The position numbers and the translations under genes were made by a program. The notes under the pieces were generated by a model, which was not told the DNA's origin, did no database searches, and saw only the letters and a program-made list of their open reading frames with translations. Shown piece by piece: positions 1-8,484 of a stretch of DNA of 64,000 nucleotides. The stretch comes from Akkermansia muciniphila (GTDB lineage Bacteria; Verrucomicrobiota; Verrucomicrobiia; Verrucomicrobiales; V1-33), in NCBI GenBank assembly GCA_945861415.1, contig CAMAUV010000011.1:1-64000 (forward strand), given 5' to 3'. Every line of letters begins with the position of its first letter. Within the stretch, counting starts at the first letter, position 1.

Positions 1-59
1 GCTTCCAGCGCTACACGGGCTTTAAATCCGGCATCATGTCTCTTTCGTTTGGCTTTCAT
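1..59 (-). mobile_element. IS3-type transposase OrfA, N-terminal fragment cut by window edge
   Basis: Reading leftwards from an ATG at 59, the 19 complete codons give a basic start, MKAKRKRHDAGFKARVALEA (the last codon is completed beyond the edge). This has the form of IS3-family OrfA proteins, which begin with a Lys/Arg-rich stretch and then an F-K-A-R-V-A-L-E-A helix, the first part of the HTH_Tnp_1 domain. The rest of the element lies outside the window, so intactness and terminal repeats cannot be judged. The assignment rests on about 20 residues. Confidence 0.6.
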
Positions 60-157
60 TGGGTGGCTATTGCGTTCGCGGTTTCGTGCGCCAAGGTCCA
101 GCCCAATCATAGCTTAACCAGTGGCCTGGTTTTCGGCGTCCACCTCAGATCCACGAA

Positions 158-187
158 CCACGCGGCGCTCAGCCGCGTGGTTTTTTT
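158..187 (+). terminator. Intrinsic terminator
   Basis: A perfect 9-bp stem (CCACGCGGC / GCCGCGTGG) with a 5-nt loop is followed directly by seven T on the + strand. It would stop transcription arriving from the left edge. No + strand gene is visible between the edge and this site, so it probably belongs to a gene or RNA now separated by the IS insertion. Bases 60-157 and 188-308 show no gene. Confidence 0.75.
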
Positions 188-308
188 GTGCCCATATGCT
201 CTCGATGGCTGGCTGGCGACTCAAGGAACTCGGGAGTAATAGGACTTTCAATACTGCGGCGATGAACGCAACGCGGAGCGCAATGAATTGCAAGTATGAT
301 GCCGCCTC

Positions 309-722
309 TCAGTTGACCCCGTAAAGCAGGCAGACGCCACGGATGGTCCATGCCGCCGTGCGCCACCAGTTGCTGCCTACGAGACGGCGATGCACTGCTG
401 CGTCGAAGCCTTCGCCGAGGCGTTGGTGCAGCGGCACTTGGACGCGCCAAGTCGCGAGCCAATTAAATGCTAGCGGTATGAAACTCACGAGCAGCCACGG
501 CTCTCTAGCGCCGCGGGTAAAGAGGAGCGCAGCAGTGATAAGTTCGGCAGCCATTAGCGGCGCGACGATCAATGTGATTTGCCTTGTGTACCGGGCGTGG
601 TAGCTGCGAAAATTTTCTGTGCCGATGCTCGAAAAGAGCGGGTAGTGGGTGAGTTGTACTGTCCAGATGAGGCCGGCGAGCGCATAGGTCGCTGCGGAAT
701 GCACTGCCAGCAGCGCAGTCAT
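309..722 (-). CDS. Four-helix membrane protein of the photolyase-associated island
   Basis: A 137-residue integral membrane protein with about four hydrophobic segments (roughly residues 5-25, 50-70, 80-97 and 115-132). Conserved-looking polar patches include TVQLTHYPLF and the Q-V-P-L-H motif near residue 95. I do not know an enzyme activity for it. The ATG at 722 overlaps the stop of the upstream gene as ATGA, so the two are translationally coupled; this overlap decides the start over an in-frame alternative 21 nt upstream. The neighbour is a membrane-anchored redox protein, and both sit beside photolyase genes, which suggests a role in membrane or oxidative stress. That role is inference. 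Confidence 0.8.
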   Translation of the reverse strand: MTALLAVHSAATYALAGLIWTVQLTHYPLFSSIGTENFRSYHARYTRQITLIVAPLMAAELITAALLFTRGAREPWLLVSFIPLAFNWLATWRVQVPLHQRLGEGFDAAVHRRLVGSNWWRTAAWTIRGVCLLYGVN

Positions 723-1663
723 AACGGGGCCGGGAGTTCGCAAAGTTCAACGTAATCGGGCCGGTCCGCTGCGGTAGCGTGGAGGAACCGGCGCACCACC
801 TGGCCGTCGCGGATGAGAAAGGCGCCAGGCATTTGTCGTCCGTCGCCCTGCAACTTTCCAACGCCGTGACCGGAGAAAAACGCGCGCGCCCCACGCCGCC
901 ATACTGTCCAGCCGAGCAGTTGTGAAAGCCTGCCGCGGCGGAGCCCGACGCCCCGGTAGAGCCGGCGTTCCGGATCGGAAATTGCCGGCACATCGCCCAG
1001 ATCGTATCTGCCTGCGAAGGAAGCGAACGAATCCGGCGTGCCCATGTGAACAAGTGCGATCCTCGCGCCGTTCTTCTCGATCTCTGCGCGCCGCGCCGAG
1101 AGATCCGCGAGCGCTTCGCGACAGAAGGTGCAGCCCGCATGGCGCAGGAAAACGGCGAGCACCAGCCGCTCGCGTGAAAGCTCTGCGAGGCTGCGGCCGT
1201 CGCCGGCCTTGGCCTCCGCGAGCAGGTCTGCCTCGCCGGGCAAATCGTCAGCCCTGGGCTCCTTGCAATGCTGCTGCCACGCATACATCAGAATGAGCGT
1301 GAACGGCACCCACCAGATGAGATCGTTTGTTAGGCAGTTCAACGCGAAACCCCATGGCAAGTCTCCCGTCCACAGCGCCTGGACCATGCCGAGCGGGCCC
1401 AGCACCTTGCCCAGCAGTCCGACGAGCACGATGGGCCAGTGCCGCAACGGATCGAACGCGGCAATTGCGTAGCCGATCCCGTAAGCTCCCACGATCATTC
1501 CGATGCATTGCCATAGTTGCGGGTAGTTCGGCAGCGTCATGTCGAGCCAGCGAAACATCGCCGCCGGAAACAGCACGGCAAACGCACCCCAGAGCACATT
1601 GTAAATGCCCGCGGCGAGGAGAACATGGCGCATCCAGCGCGGTGCGGAAGTGGTCCTAGTCAT
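719..1663 (-). CDS. Membrane-anchored SelL-related/AhpC-TSA_2-type redox protein
   Basis: A 314-residue fusion. Residues 1-135 carry about four transmembrane helices, including G-K-V-L-G-P-L-G-M and W-W-V-P-F-T-L motifs. Residues 150-314 look like the peroxiredoxin-like AhpC/TSA_2 fold of the SelL-related family, with a CTFC redox motif (C178, C181) after a hydrophobic strand and a late D-G-Q-V-V-R strand. Family members are thioredoxin-fold proteins in which one Cys can be selenocysteine; here both positions are Cys. It is the first gene of a two-gene operon with the coupled membrane protein. The likely role is thiol-based redox chemistry at the membrane; the substrate is unknown. An AGGG about 10 nt upstream supports the ATG at 1663. 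Confidence 0.8.
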   Translation of the reverse strand: MTRTTSAPRWMRHVLLAAGIYNVLWGAFAVLFPAAMFRWLDMTLPNYPQLWQCIGMIVGAYGIGYAIAAFDPLRHWPIVLVGLLGKVLGPLGMVQALWTGDLPWGFALNCLTNDLIWWVPFTLILMYAWQQHCKEPRADDLPGEADLLAEAKAGDGRSLAELSRERLVLAVFLRHAGCTFCREALADLSARRAEIEKNGARIALVHMGTPDSFASFAGRYDLGDVPAISDPERRLYRGVGLRRGRLSQLLGWTVWRRGARAFFSGHGVGKLQGDGRQMPGAFLIRDGQVVRRFLHATAADRPDYVELCELPAPL

Positions 1664-1907
1664 GAAATTACTACCCTTTTAACGCACGATGCCACGTTCC
1701 CGGACGCTGAAAAGCTGGTTTCTCCAGCAGTTGCATAGTCGCAGCCCGGGGAGCAAGTTGCCCATTTTCCTTACCGCCCTATGACCTTGCCGCAATTTGC
1801 CTACGCCGCAGCGTTCCTGTTAAGGTATCCAGGTTCCTGTGCGCGACGTAGAGGAAGACGATGATACCCTCGCAAAACCACCTCGCCAGCCGCCGCTCGC
1901 CGCACGT
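1664..1907. promoter_or_regulatory. Divergent intergenic region between redox operon and FAD oxidoreductase
   Basis: About 240 bp separate two divergent transcription units of the photolyase island, so promoters for both must lie here. I see no clear terminator, repeat or MerR-type palindrome. An in-frame GTG at 1839 would extend the downstream gene by 23 residues with no family-like sequence, so I treat 1839-1907 as leader. Confidence 0.4.
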
Positions 1908-3149
1908 ATGACGAACGCGAAGAAGCGGGTGCTCATCGTCGGCGGGGGATTGGCCGGCCTCGCCTGCGGCGTGCGGCTGCAGGAAGCTGGAGCACAGCCG
2001 TTGATCCTTGAGGCAAGCGACGATGTCGGCGGGCGTGTGCGAACCGACTTGGTCGATGGCTTCCGGTTGGATCGCGGTTTTCAGGTCTATCTCGACGCCT
2101 ACCCGGAGGCGGGAAAATTCCTCGACCTACCGCGTCTCGATCTGCGCCCATTTAAGCCAGGTGCCCTCGTCTATCTCGATGGCCGACTGCACCGTGTGAT
2201 GGACGTTTTCCGTGACCCGCGCTACTTGTTCGCCAGCGCGCTCGCGCCTGTCGGTTCGCTGGCCGACAAGCTGCGGGTCGCCGCGCTGAAGTGGCGTATC
2301 AGCCGCTCGACCCTCGCAAACATCGCAGTTCACGAAGACCTCACGACCGAAGTCTGTCTGCGCCGCGCGGGCTTTTCGCGCCGGATGATCGACGTGTTTT
2401 TCCGATCCTTCTACGGTGGCATCTTTCTCGAACGAGACCTCCGCACATCGAGCCGGATGTTCGAGTTCACGTTCAAAATGTTCTCGCAGGGAAGTGCAAC
2501 CCTCCCCGCGCAGGGCATGCAGGAAATCCCCCGCCAGCTCACCAGCCGCCTGCCGGCGGATGCGATCCGCCGTGGTGCGCGGGTCACGGAAGTTCGCCCG
2601 GGAAAAATCACGCTTTCATCCGGCGAATGCCTCGAGGGCGAGGCCGTCGTCGTGGCCGCCGATGCGACTACGGCCGCCCGTTTCATCCCTGGCCTCGCGA
2701 CGAAAGAGCCCGAATGGCGCGCCGTCACCGGGCTCTATTTCGCTGCTGAAAAGTCACCCCTCCGCGAAGCCATTATTGCCCTCAACGGCACCGGCCGCGG
2801 CCTAGTCAACAACGTCTGTGTGCTCTCCGACGTCGCGCCCCCCTACGCACCGCCGGACCAGGCGCTTATCTCCATCTCCGTTCTCGGCGTGCCCGCGATT
2901 CCGGATATCGAAACGCAAGTCCTCGCCGAACTCGAGCCGTGGTTCGGTCCCGCAGTGCGCAACTGGCGACACCTCCGCACCGACCGCATCGAGCGCGCCC
3001 TCCCAGAGCAACCACCCATCGCGGGATCGCCCGGCCCATGCTTTCGGGAAATCGACGGCATCTTTGTATGCGGGGATCACCTTACCAGCACTTCGATTGA
3101 AGGCGCAGTCGCCTCAGGACTTCGCACTGCCGACGCGCTCCTCGGCTAA
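1908..3149 (+). CDS. FAD-dependent amine-oxidase/phytoene-desaturase-like oxidoreductase
   Basis: A 413-residue flavoprotein. The N-terminus has a dinucleotide-binding Rossmann motif (VLIVGGGLAGLACGVRLQ), an acidic strand end (LILEASDDVGGRV), and the GG-R-V-R-T-D region typical of the NAD(P)-binding/amine oxidase family. The C-terminus has the matching FAD motif G-I-F-V-C-G-D-H ... S-I-E-G-A-V-A-S-G. The start at 1908 places the first beta strand about 7 residues in, as usual. The family oxidises amines, polyenes or polyprenyl-type substrates; the substrate here is unknown. Such flavoproteins recur in light-induced photolyase clusters. It converges on the next gene with a 4-nt overlap of the coding ends. 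Confidence 0.88.
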   Translation: MTNAKKRVLIVGGGLAGLACGVRLQEAGAQPLILEASDDVGGRVRTDLVDGFRLDRGFQVYLDAYPEAGKFLDLPRLDLRPFKPGALVYLDGRLHRVMDVFRDPRYLFASALAPVGSLADKLRVAALKWRISRSTLANIAVHEDLTTEVCLRRAGFSRRMIDVFFRSFYGGIFLERDLRTSSRMFEFTFKMFSQGSATLPAQGMQEIPRQLTSRLPADAIRRGARVTEVRPGKITLSSGECLEGEAVVVAADATTAARFIPGLATKEPEWRAVTGLYFAAEKSPLREAIIALNGTGRGLVNNVCVLSDVAPPYAPPDQALISISVLGVPAIPDIETQVLAELEPWFGPAVRNWRHLRTDRIERALPEQPPIAGSPGPCFREIDGIFVCGDHLTSTSIEGAVASGLRTADALLG

Positions 3150-4123
3150 GCGTTAGCTTTTAAAATCGCCGCCGCAGCCGCCCAGCCGGAGCGCGCGGCG
3201 CCTTCGACACGCGGGCCGGCGAAGGCGTCGCCGGCAAGCACGAGCGGCGGTGACTGGCTCACGACAACGCAATGCTCCTCCTCAACACGCATCGGCTTGC
3301 TATACCGCCAGCCGTGCACCTGGAACGTCTTTACTCCCGCGTCCAGCCATTGCGCTGCGGCGTCGAGCAGCACCCGGCCACTCTCATGCCGGTCGAGATC
3401 CCAGTGGCTTACGCTGAAGGCATGCGTGGCGTGAATGGTCACGGCTGGCTGCGCGGAGATTCCCTTCAACTGATTGTCCGCGATCCACGCGATGGGTCCG
3501 TCGACGGGCGTGAGTCCGCCGGGGGGCGGAATCCGAGACGGGCCATCCAGCACGGCCATGACGGCGAGGCAGCGCTCGTATTCGATGGAGTCAAGGCGGG
3601 TCCGCAGCTCCGGGGCGAGAACGATGCCGCCCGCGTCCAGCAGCGCGAGCGACTGAGGCACGGGAGGGGTGAGCAATAGGGCTGCGGCGGTGAAGGTGCG
3701 GCCGGTCGTGGTTTCCGCATGCCATCCATCATCGGTGCGACGCAGTGCCAGCAACGGGGTTTCCAAAAGAAGATCGAGTCCGACTGCGAGATGTTTGGCC
3801 ACGGAGGACATCGCGGGCATTCCCCGCCAGCGCGCATGACCGTCCGCGCCTGCGAAGCCGCGGCACCATTCCTCCATCGCCCCTTTCTGCCGCCCCTGCT
3901 CCAGCACGGTGACGAAGCGCGGGTCGCGCGCAGTGATGAACTGCGCCCCATGGTCGAACGTTGCACCATCGATCCGCCGACTAGCGAGCCGTCCGCCTAC
4001 CCCACGGCTTTTATCAAGCACTAGCGCGCGGCGTCCCTCGCGCTGTAATTCCGCCGCCGCCATCAGCCCGGCGATTCCGGCACCAATGACCAATACGTCC
4101 GTTGTGTAATGAGTGGCATTCAT
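3146..4123 (-). CDS. NAD(P)/FAD-dependent oxidoreductase, renalase-like
   Basis: A 325-residue flavoprotein with an N-terminal Rossmann motif (VLVIGAGIAGLMAAAELQ), L-V-L-D-K-S-R-G-V-G-G-R, and the F-D-H-G-A-Q-F-I-T motif characteristic of renalase-like NAD/FAD proteins. The C-terminus carries L-V-L-A-G-D-A-F ... V-E-G-A-A-R-S-G-W-A-A-A, closing the FAD site. The ATG at 4123 is chosen because an upstream 33-residue extension is Arg-rich and unlike the family. Renalase-like proteins oxidise isomeric forms of NAD(P)H; for this bacterial branch the substrate is unproven. It is divergent from the radical-SAM gene across about 240 bp and converges with the other flavoprotein gene. Confidence 0.88.
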   Translation of the reverse strand: MNATHYTTDVLVIGAGIAGLMAAAELQREGRRALVLDKSRGVGGRLASRRIDGATFDHGAQFITARDPRFVTVLEQGRQKGAMEEWCRGFAGADGHARWRGMPAMSSVAKHLAVGLDLLLETPLLALRRTDDGWHAETTTGRTFTAAALLLTPPVPQSLALLDAGGIVLAPELRTRLDSIEYERCLAVMAVLDGPSRIPPPGGLTPVDGPIAWIADNQLKGISAQPAVTIHATHAFSVSHWDLDRHESGRVLLDAAAQWLDAGVKTFQVHGWRYSKPMRVEEEHCVVVSQSPPLVLAGDAFAGPRVEGAARSGWAAAAAILKANA

Positions 4124-4361
4124 TCTAAAAATTAGACACCAGTCTCTACGTCCGCGAAGCAACCTCAGGCGCACAGTTTTCACCCCATCTACGGGATGTT
4201 TGCTGTCACCAGCCATGGTCACGGAGCGTATCTTTTGGGCGTAATGCTTTCATGCTAAGCTCCACCAACTCCCCTTCCCTTACGGCCACGCGGCAATGAC
4301 CATTCTCCTTTCAAGTTCCTGCGGGAAAGGGGCAAAAGTCGGCTAGCCATTTAGCAACGTC
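4124..4361. promoter_or_regulatory. Divergent intergenic region with likely paired promoters
   Basis: About 240 bp between the renalase-like gene and the radical-SAM operon. It is locally AT-richer next to the renalase start (for example CTAAAAATTAGAC at 4124-4136). No convincing operator palindrome was found by eye. Confidence 0.35.
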
Positions 4362-5648
4362 ATGGAACTGCAGGAGAAACTCGAAATCCTTGCCGACGCA
4401 GCCAAGTATGATGCCTCGTGCGCGAGCAGCGGCGCAGTGCGGAAAGATTCGCGCGGCAGCCCGGGCGTTGGCTCCACCGGCGGCACGGGCATCTGCCATT
4501 CCTACGCGCCCGATGGACGCTGCATTTCTCTCCTCAAGGTATTGCTCACTAACGTGTGCCTCTACGACTGCCACTACTGCATCAACCGGCGCTCGAGCAA
4601 TGTGCAGCGTGCGCGCTTCACGCCGGACGAAGTAGTCCGGCTCACCCTCGATTTCTATAAACGAAATTTCATCGAGGGATTGTTTCTCAGCAGCGGCATC
4701 ATCCGCAGCGCGGACTACACCATGGAGCTGGTCATCGAAGTAGCGAGGAAACTCCGCGACGAGCATCATTTTCGCGGCTACATCCATCTGAAGACGATTC
4801 CAGAGGCGTCGCCGGCGCTCATTGAGATGGCGGGGCGCTATGCGGACCGCATCAGCATTAACATCGAACTGCCCACGCAGCAGGGCCTCGCAAAACTCGC
4901 ACCGGAAAAGAACCTCGCGCGCACGCAGGAAGCGATGGGTCACATCCGCGGTAAAATCGACGAGCGGCACGCGGAAAAGCGGAAGCCGGATGCGCCAAAG
5001 CCGCCGCCGTTCGCGACCGGGCAGAGCACGCAGATGCTCGTCGGCGCGGATGATTCAACCGACGCGATCATCCTGCGGCGCGCGGATCTGCTCTACGGCG
5101 ATTACCGGCTGCGGCGCGTGTATTACTCTGGCTTCAGTCCGATTCCCGAACCGTCGTCGCTGCTGCCTATCAAGCCGCCGCCGCTCGTGCGCGAGCACCG
5201 GTTGTATCAGGCGGATTGGTTGTTGCGCTTTTACGGATTCAAGGTGGATGAAATCGCCACCGACACCGCGCCAAATCTCGATCTGCACCTCGATCCCAAG
5301 CTCGCATGGGCGCTTCGCAATCGCGCCATTTTCCCCGCCGACATCAACAAGGCCCCGCGTGAAATCCTGCTCCGCGTGCCGGGACTTGGTCTACGCAATG
5401 TTGAGCGCATCCTCCGCGCGCGCCGCTACACGCAACTGCGACTCGCCGACCTGCTGCGCTTGCGGGTGGCGATGAAGAAAGTCCTGCCGTTTATCATCGC
5501 CGCGGACCACACACCGTCGCGTTTCGGGCTGGATGACGAGGCACTCCGTGCGCGCTTCCTTCCGCCGCCGCGTCAGGCGGAACTGAACTTCGACGCGCCG
5601 CCGCCCGCCGCGGGCGACCTGCATTCCGTGCGGTCCGGCGAGCTTTAG
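4362..5648 (+). CDS. Putative DNA modification/repair radical SAM protein (TIGR03916-type)
   Basis: A 428-residue radical S-adenosylmethionine enzyme. The cluster-binding motif CLYDCHYC (C66, C70, C73) is the canonical CxxxCxxC. It is preceded by the G-I-C-H-S-Y-A-P-D-G-R-C-I-S-L-L-K stretch typical of the family that accompanies UdgX/TIGR03915 proteins. Near the C-terminus, residues about 318-360 (DINKAPREILLRVPGLG) form helix-hairpin-helix-like DNA-binding elements. The following gene begins 2 nt after the stop, and the two are a known conserved pair; their reaction is not established. Its position in a photolyase island supports a nucleic-acid repair or modification role. Confidence 0.88.
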   Translation: MELQEKLEILADAAKYDASCASSGAVRKDSRGSPGVGSTGGTGICHSYAPDGRCISLLKVLLTNVCLYDCHYCINRRSSNVQRARFTPDEVVRLTLDFYKRNFIEGLFLSSGIIRSADYTMELVIEVARKLRDEHHFRGYIHLKTIPEASPALIEMAGRYADRISINIELPTQQGLAKLAPEKNLARTQEAMGHIRGKIDERHAEKRKPDAPKPPPFATGQSTQMLVGADDSTDAIILRRADLLYGDYRLRRVYYSGFSPIPEPSSLLPIKPPPLVREHRLYQADWLLRFYGFKVDEIATDTAPNLDLHLDPKLAWALRNRAIFPADINKAPREILLRVPGLGLRNVERILRARRYTQLRLADLLRLRVAMKKVLPFIIAADHTPSRFGLDDEALRARFLPPPRQAELNFDAPPPAAGDLHSVRSGEL

Positions 5649-5650
5649 TC

Positions 5651-6520
5651 ATGCGCAACGTCGTCATCCACCCGGTCTTTGAGGAATGGCGCGCCCGCGC
5701 CCGCGAACTGCTCGCGTTGGGAGTTCCTCCGGACAAAGTGCTGTGGTCCGACGAGGCGCAGGAACCCGGCCTATTCGCCACGACGCAAGATGCACCGCCG
5801 CGCGCCCCAGTGCCGAAAGTGCCGCCGGCGTTTCTCGACATGGCCCGCAGGGTCGCGGCGCACACTGATGCGCGGCGCTGGGGTGTGCTTTACCGCGTGC
5901 TGTGGCGGCTCACCCACGGTGGTGAACGTCATCTCCTCGCCGTGCCTACCGACCGCGACGTGCGCCACCTTGCGCAATGGTGCAAAGCAATCGGTCGCGA
6001 CATTCACAAAATGCATGCGTTTGTCCGTTTTCGCCTCGTGGGCCGCGACGAGGCCACGGGCCGAGAGCAATTCGTCGCGTGGTTTGAGCCCGATCACCGC
6101 ATCTTGCGGCTGGCTGTTGGCTTTTTCGAAAAGCGATTCGCCGGCATGGATTGGTCGATTCTCACGCCGCATGAGTGCGCGCACTGGGACGGCAGTGCGC
6201 TGCAGTTCACCCCCGGCCTGCCCCGCAGCGCAGCTCCCGATGGCGACGCGCTCGACGACCTTTGGCGGGCCTACTACGGCAGCATATTCAATCCCGCGCG
6301 GCTCAAAGTGCAGGCGATGCAGGCAGAAATGCCGAAGAAATACTGGAAGAATCTCCCCGAGGCGCCGCTTATCGCCGAGTTGATTTCCGGGAGCCGCGGC
6401 CGCGTGGAGAAGATGCTGCAAACCACGGAACGCCCCGCCAAACCCGCGCCGAAAAATGCGTATCTCGAATCGCTTATGAAGTTGAACGGGCAACAACCAC
6501 CCGCCCCGGAAGAGCAATGA
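5651..6520 (+). CDS. TIGR03915-family (DUF4130) protein partnered with the radical SAM enzyme
   Basis: A 289-residue protein. It shows family-typical signatures: H-P-V-F-E-E-W at the start, a middle [12 protein letters not shown] region, M-H-A-F-V-R-F with a following [10 protein letters not shown], and a late [13 protein letters not shown] stretch followed by [12 protein letters not shown]. In many bacteria this region is fused to a UdgX-like uracil-DNA glycosylase; here the protein ends shortly after with a Pro-rich tail, so no glycosylase domain is present. It follows the radical-SAM gene by 2 nt and overlaps the DUF2256 gene by ATGA, so all three are probably one transcript. Confidence 0.85.
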   Translation: MRNVVIHPVFEEWRARARELLALGVPPDKVLWSDEAQEPGLFATTQDAPPRAPVPKVPPAFLDMARRVAAHTDARRWGVLYRVLWRLTHGGERHLLAVPTDRDVRHLAQWCKAIGRDIHKMHAFVRFRLVGRDEATGREQFVAWFEPDHRILRLAVGFFEKRFAGMDWSILTPHECAHWDGSALQFTPGLPRSAAPDGDALDDLWRAYYGSIFNPARLKVQAMQAEMPKKYWKNLPEAPLIAELISGSRGRVEKMLQTTERPAKPAPKNAYLESLMKLNGQQPPAPEEQ

Positions 6521-6675
6521 AAGGCGTGAAGAAACAGCATCTCCCAGAAAAGCCCTGCGCTGGCTGCGGCCGCCCGTTCAGGTGGCGCAAGAAATGGGAG
6601 CGCGTGTGGGATAAGGTAAAGTTTTGCAGCGACCGCTGCCGGATGAACAAAGCAAGGCCGCAAGGAGCGCGGTGA
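6517..6675 (+). CDS. DUF2256 zinc-ribbon-like small protein
   Basis: A 52-residue basic protein with two Cys pairs, C-A-G-C-G-R-P-F and F-C-S-D-R-C-R, framing a W-R-K-K-W-E segment. This is the complete DUF2256 signature and probably binds one zinc. The family is almost always encoded next to, or fused with, cryptochrome/photolyase genes, but its biochemical role is unknown. The ATG overlaps the TGA of the upstream gene by 4 nt, which fixes the start and implies translational coupling. Confidence 0.9.
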   Translation: MKGVKKQHLPEKPCAGCGRPFRWRKKWERVWDKVKFCSDRCRMNKARPQGAR

Positions 6676-6737
6676 GAGACAGCCACACTCAGCGATGATT
6701 TATTGTAGGAAAGCGTCTGTAGTCTCGCATCCGGCTC

Positions 6738-6989
6738 TCACTCTTCCCGTGCACCTGACTGCGGTCTCCTCAAGCTCCCTTCCAGCAAGCGGCGATGTTT
6801 TGTGATTCGACCGCTGACCCGTTTGCGCCATAGGCGAAAGCTCGACGGTTTCAGTTCGCGACGCATCACTCCGATCACGTCGCTCTCCTTGAGTCCGGTG
6901 CGCTCGGCGATTTCCTCGAAACTGGTCCGGTCTTCCCATGCGAGGCGGACGATGAGGGATACCTGTTCAGGCGGGAGTGGGGTTTTCAT
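6738..6989 (-). CDS. DUF2805/TIGR03643 helix-turn-helix-like protein
   Basis: An 83-residue protein. Residues 5-50 match the TIGR03643 pattern: L-P-P-E-Q-V-S-L-I-V-R-L-A-W-E-D-R, then F-E-E-I-A-E-R-T-G-L-K-E-S-D-V, then M-R-R-E-L-K-P-S-S-F-R-L-W-R-K-R. The middle reads as a sigma-factor-like HTH (G-L-K-E-S-D-V), so DNA binding is plausible but untested. The family travels with photolyase/cryptochrome clusters. Its ATG overlaps the stop of the photolyase-like gene by 4 nt, so the two are co-translated. A 60-bp gap separates its end from the convergent DUF2256 gene. Confidence 0.88.
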   Translation of the reverse strand: MKTPLPPEQVSLIVRLAWEDRTSFEEIAERTGLKESDVIGVMRRELKPSSFRLWRKRVSGRITKHRRLLEGSLRRPQSGAREE

Positions 6990-8224
6990 GTGCAGAAGTT
7001 CGCGCGGAGGTGGGCACTCATTTTTTCCCAGAAGGGGAAGAAGCCAGCGCTCGCGAGGCGAAAGGCGTGCGTGTCAGATTCCCGCTGGATGAGCGTCAGG
7101 CGAATCGCTCGTCTGGCGAGGTGCTCTGAGAGGCGTGGGCCGACTTCGCCCACGGGGCCGACGTTGGGCGCGAAAGCCACGATCTCCGCGAGTTGTTCCG
7201 AGCGGGCCCACGCAACGATGGCGGCGCCGGTGTCGTCCACTTCGCTCAACTGAGCGGGGCATCGATAGTGACTTGCTGCCCGTGCGATGCCATCGGACAC
7301 AACTGCGCGCAGAGCGGCGATGCGATTTTCGGCGAGTCGGTAGGGCTCGTCATAGAGACGGGCGCTTGTGAAAGCGGCTATGGTATCGGGAGCGAGATCC
7401 GCTAGCGGCCCCGTTTCCGGTGCGAGGTCATCGGCGTGTAGCCACAATCCTACTCGCCCGGAGCGCGCCGGAAGCGCTGCGGAAAACTCCGGCAGCGAAT
7501 GGATGGAGGTATCGGCGTAGTCTTGCTGGAGCGAGCGCTGGACGGCACCATCGGCGATGCGATGGCTGCCGCTGCGGTCGCTGAGCAGAGCGGGATCGGC
7601 GTGCTTTTCGAGGTTTGAGAGTCTCACGATGTAAGTCTTTCCTGGGGTCTGCATGCCAGCGACCCAGCGCCACGATAGCGTGTTGCTAGCCGGATCGGCA
7701 TCAAGGAGATGACGGTAAAAGAAGTCCGCACCGAGTTCCCACGGCAGGCCTTCTGCATGAATCCAGAAGCTTGCCCACCACATACGCGCGTGATTGTGAA
7801 GATAGCCCGTCTTGATCAATTCACGGGCGAACAAGTCCATACAGGCAACGCCGCTATGGCCCGACTCCACTGCTTCTACCTTTTCTAAGACCTCGCGTGG
7901 CAAGGTTTCGCGCAGTTCACGCACACGCGCACGCCAGTTGGTCCACACTTGCGGACGCATCTCCAACCAACCTTTCCAATAGCGGCGCCAGCAAACTTCC
8001 TGAAGCCACTTTTCCGCTCCGGCGAAGCTGTAATGCGTAAGAGTGCCATGGATTATCTCGTCTTCCGTGATGAGGCGATGGCGGAGCGCAGCGCTGAGTT
8101 TTGAGACGTTACCGTGCCCCTGTTTCAGCATACTTCTGCAGCTTGCATAGCTTCCGACAAGAGGACGAAAACCCTCCCACTGGGCAAGTGCACGATCACG
8201 ACTGAGTGCTAATGGGACACTCAC
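6986..8224 (-). CDS. Photolyase/cryptochrome FAD-binding domain protein with apparently permuted domains
   Basis: A 412-residue protein. It opens almost directly with the photolyase FAD-binding domain: R-L-I-T-E-D-E-I near 50, W-L-Q-E-V-C-W-R-R-Y-W-K-G near 75, H-N-H-A-R-M-W-W-A-S-F-W near 145, and the N-T-L-S-W-R-W-V-A-G-M-Q-T-P-G-K-T-Y cofactor segment near 185. The usual N-terminal alpha/beta antenna domain is missing in front; instead residues about 265-405 form an alternating strand/helix region after the FAD domain. This suggests a circularly permuted layout. Whether it repairs DNA or acts as a receptor is unknown. The gene is first in a two-gene unit with DUF2805. Confidence 0.82.
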   Translation of the reverse strand: MSVPLALSRDRALAQWEGFRPLVGSYASCRSMLKQGHGNVSKLSAALRHRLITEDEIIHGTLTHYSFAGAEKWLQEVCWRRYWKGWLEMRPQVWTNWRARVRELRETLPREVLEKVEAVESGHSGVACMDLFARELIKTGYLHNHARMWWASFWIHAEGLPWELGADFFYRHLLDADPASNTLSWRWVAGMQTPGKTYIVRLSNLEKHADPALLSDRSGSHRIADGAVQRSLQQDYADTSIHSLPEFSAALPARSGRVGLWLHADDLAPETGPLADLAPDTIAAFTSARLYDEPYRLAENRIAALRAVVSDGIARAASHYRCPAQLSEVDDTGAAIVAWARSEQLAEIVAFAPNVGPVGEVGPRLSEHLARRAIRLTLIQRESDTHAFRLASAGFFPFWEKMSAHLRANFCT

Positions 8225-8268
8225 TAATATAGGGAGTCAAAGTCCGGCTTAGGCAAACGCCGTTCGCA

Positions 8269-8484
8269 CTAACTAGGTTTCTGCGCGAAACGGTCAAATC
8301 GACTCGAAAGTATGAAGAATGTAGGTGCCCATAGTCCTACAAAGATACCGAATCGTTCGGCATGCGCCTTTGTTTCGGCCTCGGTCCCTCCCGTCAGAAA
8401 CCAAATGGCTATTGAGCCGATGATTGAAGCGAAGCCGAGGATGAAGCAAAGCTTGCTGAGGAGTTTGAGCTGTGTGAGATTCAT
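8269..8484 (-). CDS. Small two-helix membrane protein
   Basis: A 71-residue protein with two hydrophobic segments (roughly residues 10-30 and 46-60) and a charged link containing T-E-A-E-T-K-A-H-A-E-R-F. I do not recognise a named family. It lies between the two photolyase-family genes, 44 bp upstream of the permuted photolyase on the same strand, so it may be the first gene of that unit. Coding status is supported by a clean membrane-protein profile and absence of a better overlapping frame. Confidence 0.6.
   Translation of the reverse strand: MNLTQLKLLSKLCFILGFASIIGSIAIWFLTGGTEAETKAHAERFGIFVGLWAPTFFILSSRFDRFAQKPS

Noticed and set aside
120-187. Possible tRNA or tmRNA 3' end before the terminator
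   Set aside because: The sequence ends in ACCA and is followed by a strong terminator, but no T-arm GTTC motif or acceptor pairing could be found.
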